A stretch of DNA of 48,983 nucleotides from NCBI RefSeq assembly GCF_028692895.1, contig NZ_JAQUWN010000025.1, forward strand, positions 1 through 48,983, written 5' to 3'. Origin of the DNA: Pseudodesulfovibrio sp. (GTDB lineage: Bacteria; Desulfobacterota; Desulfovibrionia; Desulfovibrionales; Desulfovibrionaceae). Positions 35,180-42,504 of the stretch are shown here, one piece after another. The translations under genes were made by a program, and so were the position numbers. Position 1 is the first letter of the stretch. Each line of letters starts with the position of its first letter. A model generated the notes under the pieces. That model saw nothing but the letters and a program-made list of their open reading frames with translations. It did not search any database and was not told the DNA's origin.

Positions 35180-35935
35180 ATGCGGATCATCGCGGTACTC
35201 AACCAGAAGGGCGGCGTCGGCAAGACGTCGACCTCGGTCAACCTGGGGGCGGGACTGGCCCGGCAGGGACAGCGCGTCCTGCTGCTCGACCTCGACCCGC
35301 AGGCGCACCTGACCTATTCCCTGGGCATCATGGCCCACGAACTGCCCCGGACCATGGGGGCCGTCCTCATGGGCGACTGCGCCCTCGGGGACGTGACCAC
35401 CACGGTCGGCGGCCTCGACGTGGTCCCGGCCTCGGTCTCCCTGGCCGGGACCGAGGTGGACCTGGCCGGGGCCGAGAACCGGGAGACCCGGCTCAAGGCC
35501 GCCCTGGCCGGGGTCTCGGGCTACGACTTCGTCATCATGGACTGCCCGCCCAACCTCGGCCTGCTGACCCTCAACGCCATGACCGCCGCCACCGAACTGC
35601 TGGTCCCTGTCCAGCCCGAGTTCCTGGCCCTCCAGAGCCTGGGCAAGCTGATGGAGACCGTCAAGGCCATCCGCAGCGGCTGGAACCCGGACCTGAGGCT
35701 GACCGGCGTGGTCCTGACCCGCTACCAGCGCCAGAAGCGGCTCAACCGCGAGACCCGGAGCAGCATCCGGGCCTATTTCGGCGACGCCCTGCTCGATACG
35801 GCCATCCGCGACAACATATCCCTGGCCGAGGCCCCCAGCTTCGGCCAGGACATCTTCACCTACAAACCGCAGAGCAACGGGGCCGAGGACTATCGCAGCC
35901 TCGCCCTGGAGCTGCTGCACCGAGGTGCTCCATGA
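35180..35935 (+). CDS. ParA-family ATPase, orphan
   Basis: A 251-residue ParA/Soj-type protein with the deviant Walker A KGGVGKTS (from K10), LLLDLDPQAHLT (Walker A'), VIMDCPPNLGLLTLNA (Walker B) and ELLVPVQPEFLALQSL. These ATPases dimerise on DNA and move or space cargo. No ParB or centromere-like repeats are near, so it is not a replicon partition system. The downstream gene overlaps its stop and supplies a possible ParB-like partner. GGGAGGAGC precedes the start. Confidence 0.92.
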   Translation: MRIIAVLNQKGGVGKTSTSVNLGAGLARQGQRVLLLDLDPQAHLTYSLGIMAHELPRTMGAVLMGDCALGDVTTTVGGLDVVPASVSLAGTEVDLAGAENRETRLKAALAGVSGYDFVIMDCPPNLGLLTLNAMTAATELLVPVQPEFLALQSLGKLMETVKAIRSGWNPDLRLTGVVLTRYQRQKRLNRETRSSIRAYFGDALLDTAIRDNISLAEAPSFGQDIFTYKPQSNGAEDYRSLALELLHRGAP

Positions 35936-36438
35936 GCGACGACAAGCGACTCGGGGCCAATCCCCTGGAGTGGGTGGCCCGCGACCCGGCGGAGCCCGGC
36001 CCCGACGGCGTCCCGGCCGAAATCCCCTTCCCGGCGGCCCCCGCAGCCCCGGAGGCGGCGCGACCGGCCCAAGACGACAACCCGGCCCCGGGCGACGCCG
36101 AATCGGCCCCGGCCGTGGGCGAAGCCGAATGCCCGGCCTTCGCCATCACCATTCCCGACACCATCAGCGAGGAGGACCGGATGAGCAACGGCAAAGTCAA
36201 GATCAAGCAGACCATGGACACCGAACAGGCCGCCGCCTACCTGGAGGACCTGGCCAAATCCCTGACCTCCGGCGTGGTCCGGGTCCAGAGCGGGGACGAC
36301 AACGTGGTCCTCTTCGCCGCCGACACCATGAAGTTCGAGATGAAGCTCAGCCGCAAGAAGGACAAGGCCAAGTGCTCCATAGAGATGGAGTGGGAGGACG
36401 ACGGCAGCAACGCGGCCGGGTTCAGCATCTCCGGCTAG
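35932..36438 (+). CDS. amphi-Trp domain protein with N-terminal ParA-partner-like peptide (copy 3)
   Basis: It overlaps parA by 4 bases (ATGA), with GAGG six bases before the ATG. The 168-residue product has an N-terminal basic peptide (DKRLGANPLEWVA, residues 4-16) reminiscent of the LGxGLxAL peptide by which ParB contacts ParA. A Pro/Ala-rich disordered linker (20-80) and a C-terminal amphi-Trp domain (84-162, KCSIEMEWED) follow. An internal ATG at 36181 has a strong GGAGG five bases upstream and would give an 85-residue stand-alone amphi-Trp protein, nearly the size of copy 1, so two products are possible. Last gene of the cassette. Confidence 0.8.
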   Translation: MSDDKRLGANPLEWVARDPAEPGPDGVPAEIPFPAAPAAPEAARPAQDDNPAPGDAESAPAVGEAECPAFAITIPDTISEEDRMSNGKVKIKQTMDTEQAAAYLEDLAKSLTSGVVRVQSGDDNVVLFAADTMKFEMKLSRKKDKAKCSIEMEWEDDGSNAAGFSISG

Positions 36439-36556
36439 CCCGGCTTTCGCTTGGCAACCGGGCCGAAATCGGCCACACTCCGCCACCGCGCGCCAAAGGA
36501 CGCGATGGGTCCGCCGGGCCCGGCTTTTGCATTCCCGGCGGATAAAAGGAGCGCCC

Positions 36557-37534
36557 ATGCGATACATTCACAACCGGGTCACCGATCCGACGTTCAACCT
36601 CGCGGCCGAGGAATGGCTGATGACCCGGACCGGGGACGAGATCTTCATGCTCTGGCGCAACCAGCCCGCTGTCATCGTCGGCCGGAACCAGAACACCCTC
36701 TCGGAGATCGACGAGGACTTCACCAGGTCGCGTGGCATCCCGGTGGTCCGCCGCATGAGCGGGGGCGGGGCCGTGTTCCACGACCTGGGCAACATCAACT
36801 TCACCTTCATCCAGAACGGTTCGCCCGAAGGCGGGCTGGACTTCCAGCGCTTCACCGCGCCCATCCAGCGGGCCCTGCTGAGCATGGGCGTGCACGCCGA
36901 GTTCAGCGGCCGCAACGACCTGCTCATCGAGGGCAGGAAATTCTCCGGCAACGCCCAGCACTTCCACCGCAACCGCGTCCTGCACCACGGCACCCTGCTC
37001 TTCGCCTCGGACATGACCGACCTCTCCGGCGCGCTGCGCGTGGACCCGGAGAAATACCGGGACAAGGCGGTCAAGAGCGTCCGCTCGCGCGTGACCAACA
37101 TATCAAGCCACCTGCCCGAGCCCATGGAGGTCACGGCGTTCATCACCGCGCTCATGGCCTTCGTCTCCGGCTCGGCAGACCAGGCTGGCATGGCCCTCTC
37201 CAACGAGGAGACCCTCGCCATCGAGCAACTGGCCGAAGAGCGCTACCGCACCTGGGACTGGAACTTCGGCTCGTCCCCGGCCTACAACTTCTCCAGGCGC
37301 ACCCGCACGCCCGGCGGCCTGCTCGACGTCCATCTCTACGTGAAAAAGGGCGTCATCACCGAGGTCCGGCTCTACGGCGACTACTTCGGCGTGCGCGACG
37401 TCGGGCCCCTGGAGGCGCTGGTGCGGGGCAGCCGCCACGACCGGGCCGCCCTGGCCGAACGTCTGGCCGACGTGGCGCTGGACGACTACCTGCACGGCGT
37501 CACCCTGCCCGTCTTCATCGACTGCCTGTTCTGA
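36557..37534 (+). CDS. lplA: lipoate-protein ligase A
   Basis: The start at 36557 (MRYIHNRVTD) follows AAAGGAG. The 325-residue protein has the LplA signature VVRRMSGGGAVFHDLGNINFTFI, the substrate lysine region EGRKFSGNAQHF, and the C-terminal accessory domain (WDWNFGSSPAYNF). It activates lipoate with ATP and attaches it to lipoyl domains. The only lipoyl protein in the window is the E2 at 42505, so that dehydrogenase is its likely client. A 118-base gap with a small dyad separates it from the GAK cassette. Confidence 0.93.
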   Translation: MRYIHNRVTDPTFNLAAEEWLMTRTGDEIFMLWRNQPAVIVGRNQNTLSEIDEDFTRSRGIPVVRRMSGGGAVFHDLGNINFTFIQNGSPEGGLDFQRFTAPIQRALLSMGVHAEFSGRNDLLIEGRKFSGNAQHFHRNRVLHHGTLLFASDMTDLSGALRVDPEKYRDKAVKSVRSRVTNISSHLPEPMEVTAFITALMAFVSGSADQAGMALSNEETLAIEQLAEERYRTWDWNFGSSPAYNFSRRTRTPGGLLDVHLYVKKGVITEVRLYGDYFGVRDVGPLEALVRGSRHDRAALAERLADVALDDYLHGVTLPVFIDCLF

Positions 37535-37718
37535 TCCGGCACCCGGAGGGCTGTTCCAAATTCGATCAATGTTCACGTCCGGGACAGGGCGCGGGGCCGT
37601 TTTCCCATCCCCGCGCTCCGGTATTGGGCGGAACCTGTTGCCATTCAAGAGGAAAATAACCGGGGCATGTTCCTTGCTTTAGTTGGGCATCTCAACACAA
37701 CAACCAAGGAGCAATCCA

Positions 37719-38045
37719 ATGGATGCAGCGGAAAAGGCTGGCCAGACTCTGGCCAAGATGCAGCAGCAGGCTGGAGACGTTTTTGCCAAATATCTTGGGT
37801 TTACCAAGGAAATCAGCGGCATTGGACCGATCGACCACAAGACGCAGGAGCTGATCCACATCGCCTGCGCCATCATGTCGCAGTGCGACATGTGCATATC
37901 GCTCCACATCCAGGCCGCGGCCGGCCTCGGAGCCTCCAAGGAGGAAATCATGCAGGCCGCCCTGCTGCCCATGGCCATGGGCGGCTCGCCGAAGATGATG
38001 CAGATGAAGTACGTCTTCGACGAGCTGGAAGACCTGTTCGACTAG
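37719..38045 (+). CDS. carboxymuconolactone decarboxylase/AhpD-like protein
   Basis: The ATG at 37719 has AAGGAGC upstream; the earlier ATG at 37683 lacks one. The 108-residue all-helical protein has the AhpD redox motif C56-x-x-C59-x-x-x-H63 (QCDMCISLH) and the CMD pattern LGASKEEIMQAALLPMAMGG. Such proteins usually act as thiol-dependent peroxidase partners or oxidative-stress proteins, and AhpD itself is linked to lipoylated E2. The upstream gap of 184 bases shows no clear promoter. Confidence 0.85.
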   Translation: MDAAEKAGQTLAKMQQQAGDVFAKYLGFTKEISGIGPIDHKTQELIHIACAIMSQCDMCISLHIQAAAGLGASKEEIMQAALLPMAMGGSPKMMQMKYVFDELEDLFD

Positions 38046-38140
38046 GCTCCGGCCTTTCCGGCGACCGGAGGGAACCCTAGCGCCTCCGGCCGCCGGGATT
38101 CCAGCCACGGGCCGGGAGCAAAGGGAAAAAAGAGGAGAAT

Positions 38141-38530
38141 ATGGAAATCAAGACCCACGACCACATCGACAGGGCCCTGTGCGGCGAACCGGTCACGGTG
38201 GAGGAAGGAAGCAGCGAGGTGCGCCTCGCCTGCGCGCCGTGCATGGCCGCCGACGCGAGCGGCCTGGTCCACGGCGGATTCATCTTCGGCCTGGCCGACT
38301 ATGCGGCCATGCTGGCCGTCAACCATCCCAACGTGGTCCTCGGCGCGGCCGAGACCCGTTTCCTGAAGCCGTCCCGCGTGGGCGACGTGCTGGTGGCCAG
38401 GGCCACCGACGAGACCCCGCAGGAGCGCAAGCACCTGGTCAGGGTGGAGGTCGCCTGCGGAGAGGACGTTGTCTTCTCCGGCGCGTTCACCTGTTTTGTG
38501 CCCAGGGAGCACGTCCTGGCGGGCCGGTAA
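38141..38530 (+). CDS. hotdog-fold thioesterase (PaaI-like)
   Basis: A 129-residue single hotdog domain with the substrate-helix motif GLVHGGFIFGLADYAAMLAV (H44, D53), followed by beta strands (ETRFLKPSRVGDVLVARAT). It probably hydrolyses an acyl-CoA or acts as a fluoroacetyl-CoA-type thioesterase. The N-terminal cysteines (C31, C34) are unusual. Terminator 38577-38609 follows. Confidence 0.8.
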   Translation: MEIKTHDHIDRALCGEPVTVEEGSSEVRLACAPCMAADASGLVHGGFIFGLADYAAMLAVNHPNVVLGAAETRFLKPSRVGDVLVARATDETPQERKHLVRVEVACGEDVVFSGAFTCFVPREHVLAGR

Positions 38531-38576
38531 CGGTCGGCCGGAACCCCGGCGGGCGGTCCGCCAACAGCGAATCCCC

Positions 38577-38609
38577 GCGTGCGAACCGCACGCTGGGTCT
38601 TCTTTTTTT
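38577..38609 (+). terminator. intrinsic terminator after the thioesterase gene
   Basis: GCGTGCG and CGCACGC pair around AAC, extended by CCC/GGG beyond a mismatch. TCTTC and seven T residues follow. It ends the plus-strand genes before the convergent minus-strand operon. Confidence 0.8.
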
Positions 38610-38686
38610 GCCCCCGCGCCGTTTTGCCGATCATCCGCGGACGGGCGGGGCCGCGCTCTCCCACGCGTCCCCGCCGTCCTTTCCCG

Positions 38687-38995
38687 TCATCCGAACAGGG
38701 CGTCGCCGCTGACGTTGTTCAGACCGGGGTGGATGTCGAACCTGACCACGCCGACAGGCACGTCCACGGCGGCGGCCACCCGCGCCGTCCCGGCCGCGCC
38801 GAACCCACCGCAGAGCTCGATGGCGGCGACGCCTTCGTTGTCCACCAGGTCGCGGGCCAGAGCCTCGGCCTGGGCATAGTCGCCCACGGCCACGGCCAGG
38901 AGCTCGACGCCCGGCGTGCGGACCCAGTTTCGGTGCTTTGCGGGGTCCCCGCCCGGGGCGATGAAAATGAACGCGGCTTTCAGAGGGCTGCTCAT
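38687..38995 (-). CDS. DUF6506-like small protein, end of the aco operon
   Basis: A 102-residue alpha/beta protein (AAFIFIAPGGDPAKHRNWV; VELLAVAVGDYAQAE; GVAAIELCGGFGAAGTARV; GVVRFDIHPGLNN). The pattern matches what I remember as DUF6506; no biochemical role is known to me. It overlaps the AcoX-like gene by 4 bases, so it is translated with the operon. Confidence 0.65.
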   Translation of the reverse strand: MSSPLKAAFIFIAPGGDPAKHRNWVRTPGVELLAVAVGDYAQAEALARDLVDNEGVAAIELCGGFGAAGTARVAAAVDVPVGVVRFDIHPGLNNVSGDALFG

Positions 38996-39999
38996 GCTGG
39001 CTCCTTCCGGTTATGACGGTTGACGAAAAGTCCGTTTTCCCTGGCCGCCGCCATGGTCCTCTCCACGTCCACGACCAGCGGGCCCTGGGTGTTCAGGCGC
39101 ACGGCCGCGCGGGAGCCGCGCGGGATTTCCACCTCGCGCTCGCCGTCCACGGCGATGAGGCCGGGGGAAACGTCCACGCAAAATATCTCGCCCGGGGCCA
39201 TCTCGGTGATGCTGCGGACGGGCACGTCGGCGAACATGCCGGGCGCAATGACCGCGGTGACGGTCACGGGCGAGCCCTCGCCCAGGCGCAGGGCCAGGCC
39301 GCGAGGCTCCTCGGGCCGGATGGACCGCAACTGGCCGCCGATGGCCGAGAGCCCGATGGAAGAGGCGCCGCACCGGGTCAGGAAGAGCTGGGGCACCTTG
39401 TCGATCTGCCAGATGGCGCGCGAGGCCAGGAAGACGTCGTCGTAGACTGCGGCGTCCACCAGGGCGAGGTCCACCACCTCGCCGTCGAGCAGGATGTCGA
39501 ACATGCAGGACCGGTAGCAGCAATCTTCGCGAGGCAGGCGGCCGGTGGCCACGAGGCCTGCGGCCAGCCCGGCCACCGTTGCCTCGCCCATTAGGGGGAA
39601 GACGTTGTTGGTCCCCGTGGAAAGCGGCAGAAGAGGCACCGCGACGGAGCCCTTGCAGGCCGCCCGGCTGGTGCCGTCCCCGCCGAGCACGACGAGGCAC
39701 TGTGCGCCGAGGGTCTCCATGACGCCCGCCGCAATGGAGGTGTCGGTCTGGTTGTTGCGGATGGGCATTTCCACCGCTTCCACGGGTATCGAGGGGGAAA
39801 TGGCGTTAAGGGCGCGCGGCACGATGCCGTAGCCGTCCGGCATGTAGAGAATCCGGGTCGCCCCGGAGCGCTCCAGGCCGAGGATCAGCCGCCGGACCAT
39901 GCGCACCTTTTCCTGGTTGTCGAAAACGCTGCCATGGGCGACCAGGCGGCGGATGTCCTTGCCTGAAGAAGGATTGGCCAAGATGGCTACGGTGCTCAA
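38992..39999 (-). CDS. acoX: AcoX-like ATP-NAD kinase family protein
   Basis: A TTG start at 39999 with GAGGGC six bases upstream gives 335 residues. The NAD-kinase-type motif GGDGT lies at 106-110 (VVLGGDGTSRAA), with a following PLSTGTNNVFP. AcoX is encoded in acetoin operons with the dehydrogenase subunits; its function there is unsettled. Located after acoB, across a 71-base gap holding a hairpin. Confidence 0.83.
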   Translation of the reverse strand: MSTVAILANPSSGKDIRRLVAHGSVFDNQEKVRMVRRLILGLERSGATRILYMPDGYGIVPRALNAISPSIPVEAVEMPIRNNQTDTSIAAGVMETLGAQCLVVLGGDGTSRAACKGSVAVPLLPLSTGTNNVFPLMGEATVAGLAAGLVATGRLPREDCCYRSCMFDILLDGEVVDLALVDAAVYDDVFLASRAIWQIDKVPQLFLTRCGASSIGLSAIGGQLRSIRPEEPRGLALRLGEGSPVTVTAVIAPGMFADVPVRSITEMAPGEIFCVDVSPGLIAVDGEREVEIPRGSRAAVRLNTQGPLVVDVERTMAAARENGLFVNRHNRKEPA

Positions 40000-40022
40000 C
40001 GATGCGCCCTCACGGGTTTGGC

Positions 40023-40055
40023 GGGGGAACCGGCCAAGGCGAAGCCGGTTCCCCC
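40023..40055 (-). other. 12-bp perfect hairpin between acoB and acoX
   Basis: GGGGGAACCGGC (40023-40034) pairs perfectly with GCCGGTTCCCCC (40044-40055) around a 9-base loop. No T-run follows on the minus strand, so it probably modulates message stability or partial read-through between acoB and acoX rather than ending transcription. Confidence 0.6.
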
Positions 40056-40070
40056 GTCAGGGAATGGGAG

Positions 40071-41042
40071 TTAGCGAATGCTCTTGACTGCCGCGACGAT
40101 GTTGTCGGCGTTGGGGATGTAGTACTGCTCAAGCGGCGGCGAGAACGGCACAGGGCAGAACGGAGCGCCGACCCGCTTGATCGGGGCGTCCAGATATTCC
40201 ACGGCCTCCTCGGCCACCAGGGCGGCGATCTCGGCACCGGGGCCGCCGAACTTGACGGCCTCGTGGGCCACGACCAGGGCGTGGGTCTTCTTCACCGAAT
40301 CCAGGATGGTGGCGGAATCGAGGGGCTGGAGGCAGCGCGGGTCCACGACCTCGGCCTCGATGCCGTCGGCCTTCAGCTTCTCGGCGGCCTGGAGGGCGGC
40401 GTAGACCATCTGGGAGGTGGCCACGATGGTCACGTCGGCGCCCTCGCGCTTGATGTCGGCCTTGCCGAGCTCGATGGCGTAGCTCTCGTCCGGGACCTCG
40501 CCGCTGACGCCGTAGAGCAGCTTGTGCTCCAGGAAGACGACGGGGTTGTCGTCGCGGATGGCGCTGATGAGCAACCCCTTGGCGTCATACGGGGTGGACG
40601 GGATGACCACCTTGAGGCCGGGGATGTTCATGAACCAGGACTCCAGGCTCTGGGAGTGCTGGGCGGCCGCGCCGATGCCCGCGCCCTGGGGCATGCGCAG
40701 GGTCATGGGAACCTTGGCCTTGCCGCCGAACATGAACCGCATCTTGGCGGCCTGGTTGAACAGTTGGTCCATGGCCACGCCGATGAAGTCCACGAACATC
40801 AGCTCGGCCACCGGACGGAGGCCCGCAACGGCCGCACCGGCCGCCGCGCCGACGATGACGCTCTCGGTGATGGGCGTGTCCTTGACGCGGTCCTCGCCGA
40901 ACTGGTCGAACAGGCCCTGGGTGACGCCGAAGCAGCCGCCGAACCGGCCCACGTCCTCGCCGAGAATCAGGATGTTCCCGTCGCGCTCCATTTCCTGCCT
41001 CAACGCTTCATTGAGCGCCTGAAGATATGTTTTTTCGGACAT
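40071..41042 (-). CDS. acoB: 2-oxoacid/acetoin dehydrogenase E1 beta subunit
   Basis: A 323-residue E1 beta. MSEKTYLQALNEALRQEM is followed by ILGEDVGRFGGCFGVTQGL with the ThDP-activating Glu, TPITESVIVGAAAGAA, and a C-terminal half with VVDPRCLQPLDSATI. With AcoA it forms the ThDP-dependent decarboxylating or carboligating unit that cleaves acetoin (or a 2-oxoacid) and acetylates the lipoyl E2. SD GGAGAGAAC supports the start. Confidence 0.92.
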   Translation of the reverse strand: MSEKTYLQALNEALRQEMERDGNILILGEDVGRFGGCFGVTQGLFDQFGEDRVKDTPITESVIVGAAAGAAVAGLRPVAELMFVDFIGVAMDQLFNQAAKMRFMFGGKAKVPMTLRMPQGAGIGAAAQHSQSLESWFMNIPGLKVVIPSTPYDAKGLLISAIRDDNPVVFLEHKLLYGVSGEVPDESYAIELGKADIKREGADVTIVATSQMVYAALQAAEKLKADGIEAEVVDPRCLQPLDSATILDSVKKTHALVVAHEAVKFGGPGAEIAALVAEEAVEYLDAPIKRVGAPFCPVPFSPPLEQYYIPNADNIVAAVKSIR

Positions 41043-41087
41043 TGTTCTCTCCGTTGGATTTTATAAGGATTCGTGAAGGTTGACCGA

Positions 41088-42047
41088 CTAGGCGTAGACG
41101 TCGTCCATCAACGCGCTCGTCTCCGGCATCGGGCTTTCCTTGGCGAAGGCCACGGCCTCGTCGACGGCTTTCGCGATGTCCGCCTTGATCTTTTCCGCGT
41201 CCTTCCTGGACAGGGTCTTGCTCTCAATGAGTTTGGCCTCGAAACGGGGGATGGGGTCCTTGGCCATCCAGGCCTCCAGCTCCTCGGTGCAGCGGTAGGT
41301 GCAGGCGTCGCCCTCGAAATGGCCGCGCCAGCGGTAGGTCTTGCACTCGATGAGGGACGGGCCTTCGCCGTTGCGGGCGCGCTTCACGGCCTCGGTCACG
41401 GCCTCGTTGACGGCCAGGACGTCGTTGCCGTCCACCACCACGCCGGGCATGTCGTAGGCGGCGGCGCGGTCGGCGATGTCGGTGACGGCCATGGACTTGC
41501 ACTGCGGGCAGGAAATGCCGTAGCCGTTGTTTTCATTCACGAAGACCAGGGGCAGCTTCCAGGCGCTGGCCATGTTCAGGGCTTCCTGGGTGGTGCCCTG
41601 GTTGGAGGCGCCGTCGCCGAAGAAGCACAGGGCCACTTCCTTGGTCTTCTTGTACTTGGCGGCCAGGGCCGCGCCGCAGGCCAGAGGTCCGCCGCCGCCC
41701 ACGATGCCGTTGGCGCCCAGGATGCCCAGGTCCATGTCGGCGATGTGCATGGAGCCGCCCTTGCCCTTGCAGTAGCCGGTGGAGCGGCCGAAGATCTCGG
41801 CCATCATCAGCTTCAGGTCGCCGCCCTTGGCCAGCAGGTGGCCGTGGCCGCGGTGGGTGCTGGTGATCATGTCCTTGTCGGTGAGGGCGGCGCAGGCCCC
41901 GGTGGCCACGGCCTCCTCGCCGAGGTAGAGATGCACGAAGCCCGGAATTTCGCCGGCGGCGAAGAATTCCTGCAACTTCTGCTCGAACAAGCGGATCTTG
42001 TTCATGGTTTCATACATGTGAATCAATGTTTTCTTGCTGAGAGCCAT
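41088..42047 (-). CDS. acoA: 2-oxoacid/acetoin dehydrogenase E1 alpha subunit
   Basis: A 319-residue E1 alpha. THRGHGHLLAKG, GKGGSMHIAD, and the ThDP/Mg motif GDG at 144-146 (FFGDGASNQGTTQEALN) ending in VNENN are visible. The strong SD is AGGAGAG. The nearby AcoR-type regulator, AcoX-like gene and sigma54 promoter favour acetoin over pyruvate as substrate. Whole-complex substrate cannot be decided from motifs alone. Confidence 0.9.
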   Translation of the reverse strand: MALSKKTLIHMYETMNKIRLFEQKLQEFFAAGEIPGFVHLYLGEEAVATGACAALTDKDMITSTHRGHGHLLAKGGDLKLMMAEIFGRSTGYCKGKGGSMHIADMDLGILGANGIVGGGGPLACGAALAAKYKKTKEVALCFFGDGASNQGTTQEALNMASAWKLPLVFVNENNGYGISCPQCKSMAVTDIADRAAAYDMPGVVVDGNDVLAVNEAVTEAVKRARNGEGPSLIECKTYRWRGHFEGDACTYRCTEELEAWMAKDPIPRFEAKLIESKTLSRKDAEKIKADIAKAVDEAVAFAKESPMPETSALMDDVYA

Positions 42048-42065
42048 TGTGTTCTCTCCTCTGGG

Positions 42066-42494
42066 TTATTCGGCCCCGGCAAGACAGCCGCAGGCCCGTT
42101 GCTCCGATCCATCCGCTCCCATGCCCGCCATGTCCGTCTCGATCAAGACGGTCAGGGCGGCGCAGGCCACGACGATATTGCTTACTCCAGGGGCGAAGCA
42201 GGGCGCCTCGATGCCCGGCACGCGCATCCCGCCGGTGGTCAGGGTCAGGGAAGTCTCGCCGATGGGAATGCAGGCGAGCACCGCATCCCTGTCCACGCCA
42301 TCCGGGTCGGGAACGGCCACGTCCGCGTGGACGTAAACCCCCTGGAACCGATCCCGCCCGCAGATCTCCATGATGCCGCACAGGCAGACGCGGGACACGG
42401 CGTCCCGCACCGCGCGCGTCGCGGCCTTGGTCATGTCCTCGCCGTGGAGGTCGGCGGCATAGCCGAGTTCGATGGCAAACCGTTTCCGCGCCAT
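42066..42494 (-). CDS. Lin0512-family conserved protein
   Basis: A 142-residue protein starting MARKRFAIELGYAADLHGEDMTKAA, followed by a RAVRDAVSRVCL region and a conserved GVYVHADVAVP strand. This is the pattern of the Lin0512 (TIGR02058-like) family of unknown function, which tends to have a His-Gly-x-Asp near the N-terminus. It lies between acoC and acoA (10 bases after acoC, 18 before acoA), so it is part of the operon. Its role is not known to me. Confidence 0.72.
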   Translation of the reverse strand: MARKRFAIELGYAADLHGEDMTKAATRAVRDAVSRVCLCGIMEICGRDRFQGVYVHADVAVPDPDGVDRDAVLACIPIGETSLTLTTGGMRVPGIEAPCFAPGVSNIVVACAALTVLIETDMAGMGADGSEQRACGCLAGAE

Positions 42495-42504
42495 GGGGCG
42501 CCCC

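Noticed and set aside
34496-35920. Minus-strand open frame opposite ParA and the amphi-Trp gene
   Set aside because: It is opposite genes with clear Walker motifs, and the translation is Leu/Gly/Phe-rich without a family. Not a gene.
35180-36438. Plasmid partition locus or integrated replicon
   Set aside because: No ParB, replication gene, centromere repeats or integrase nearby; the ParA is embedded in a metabolic-looking operon.
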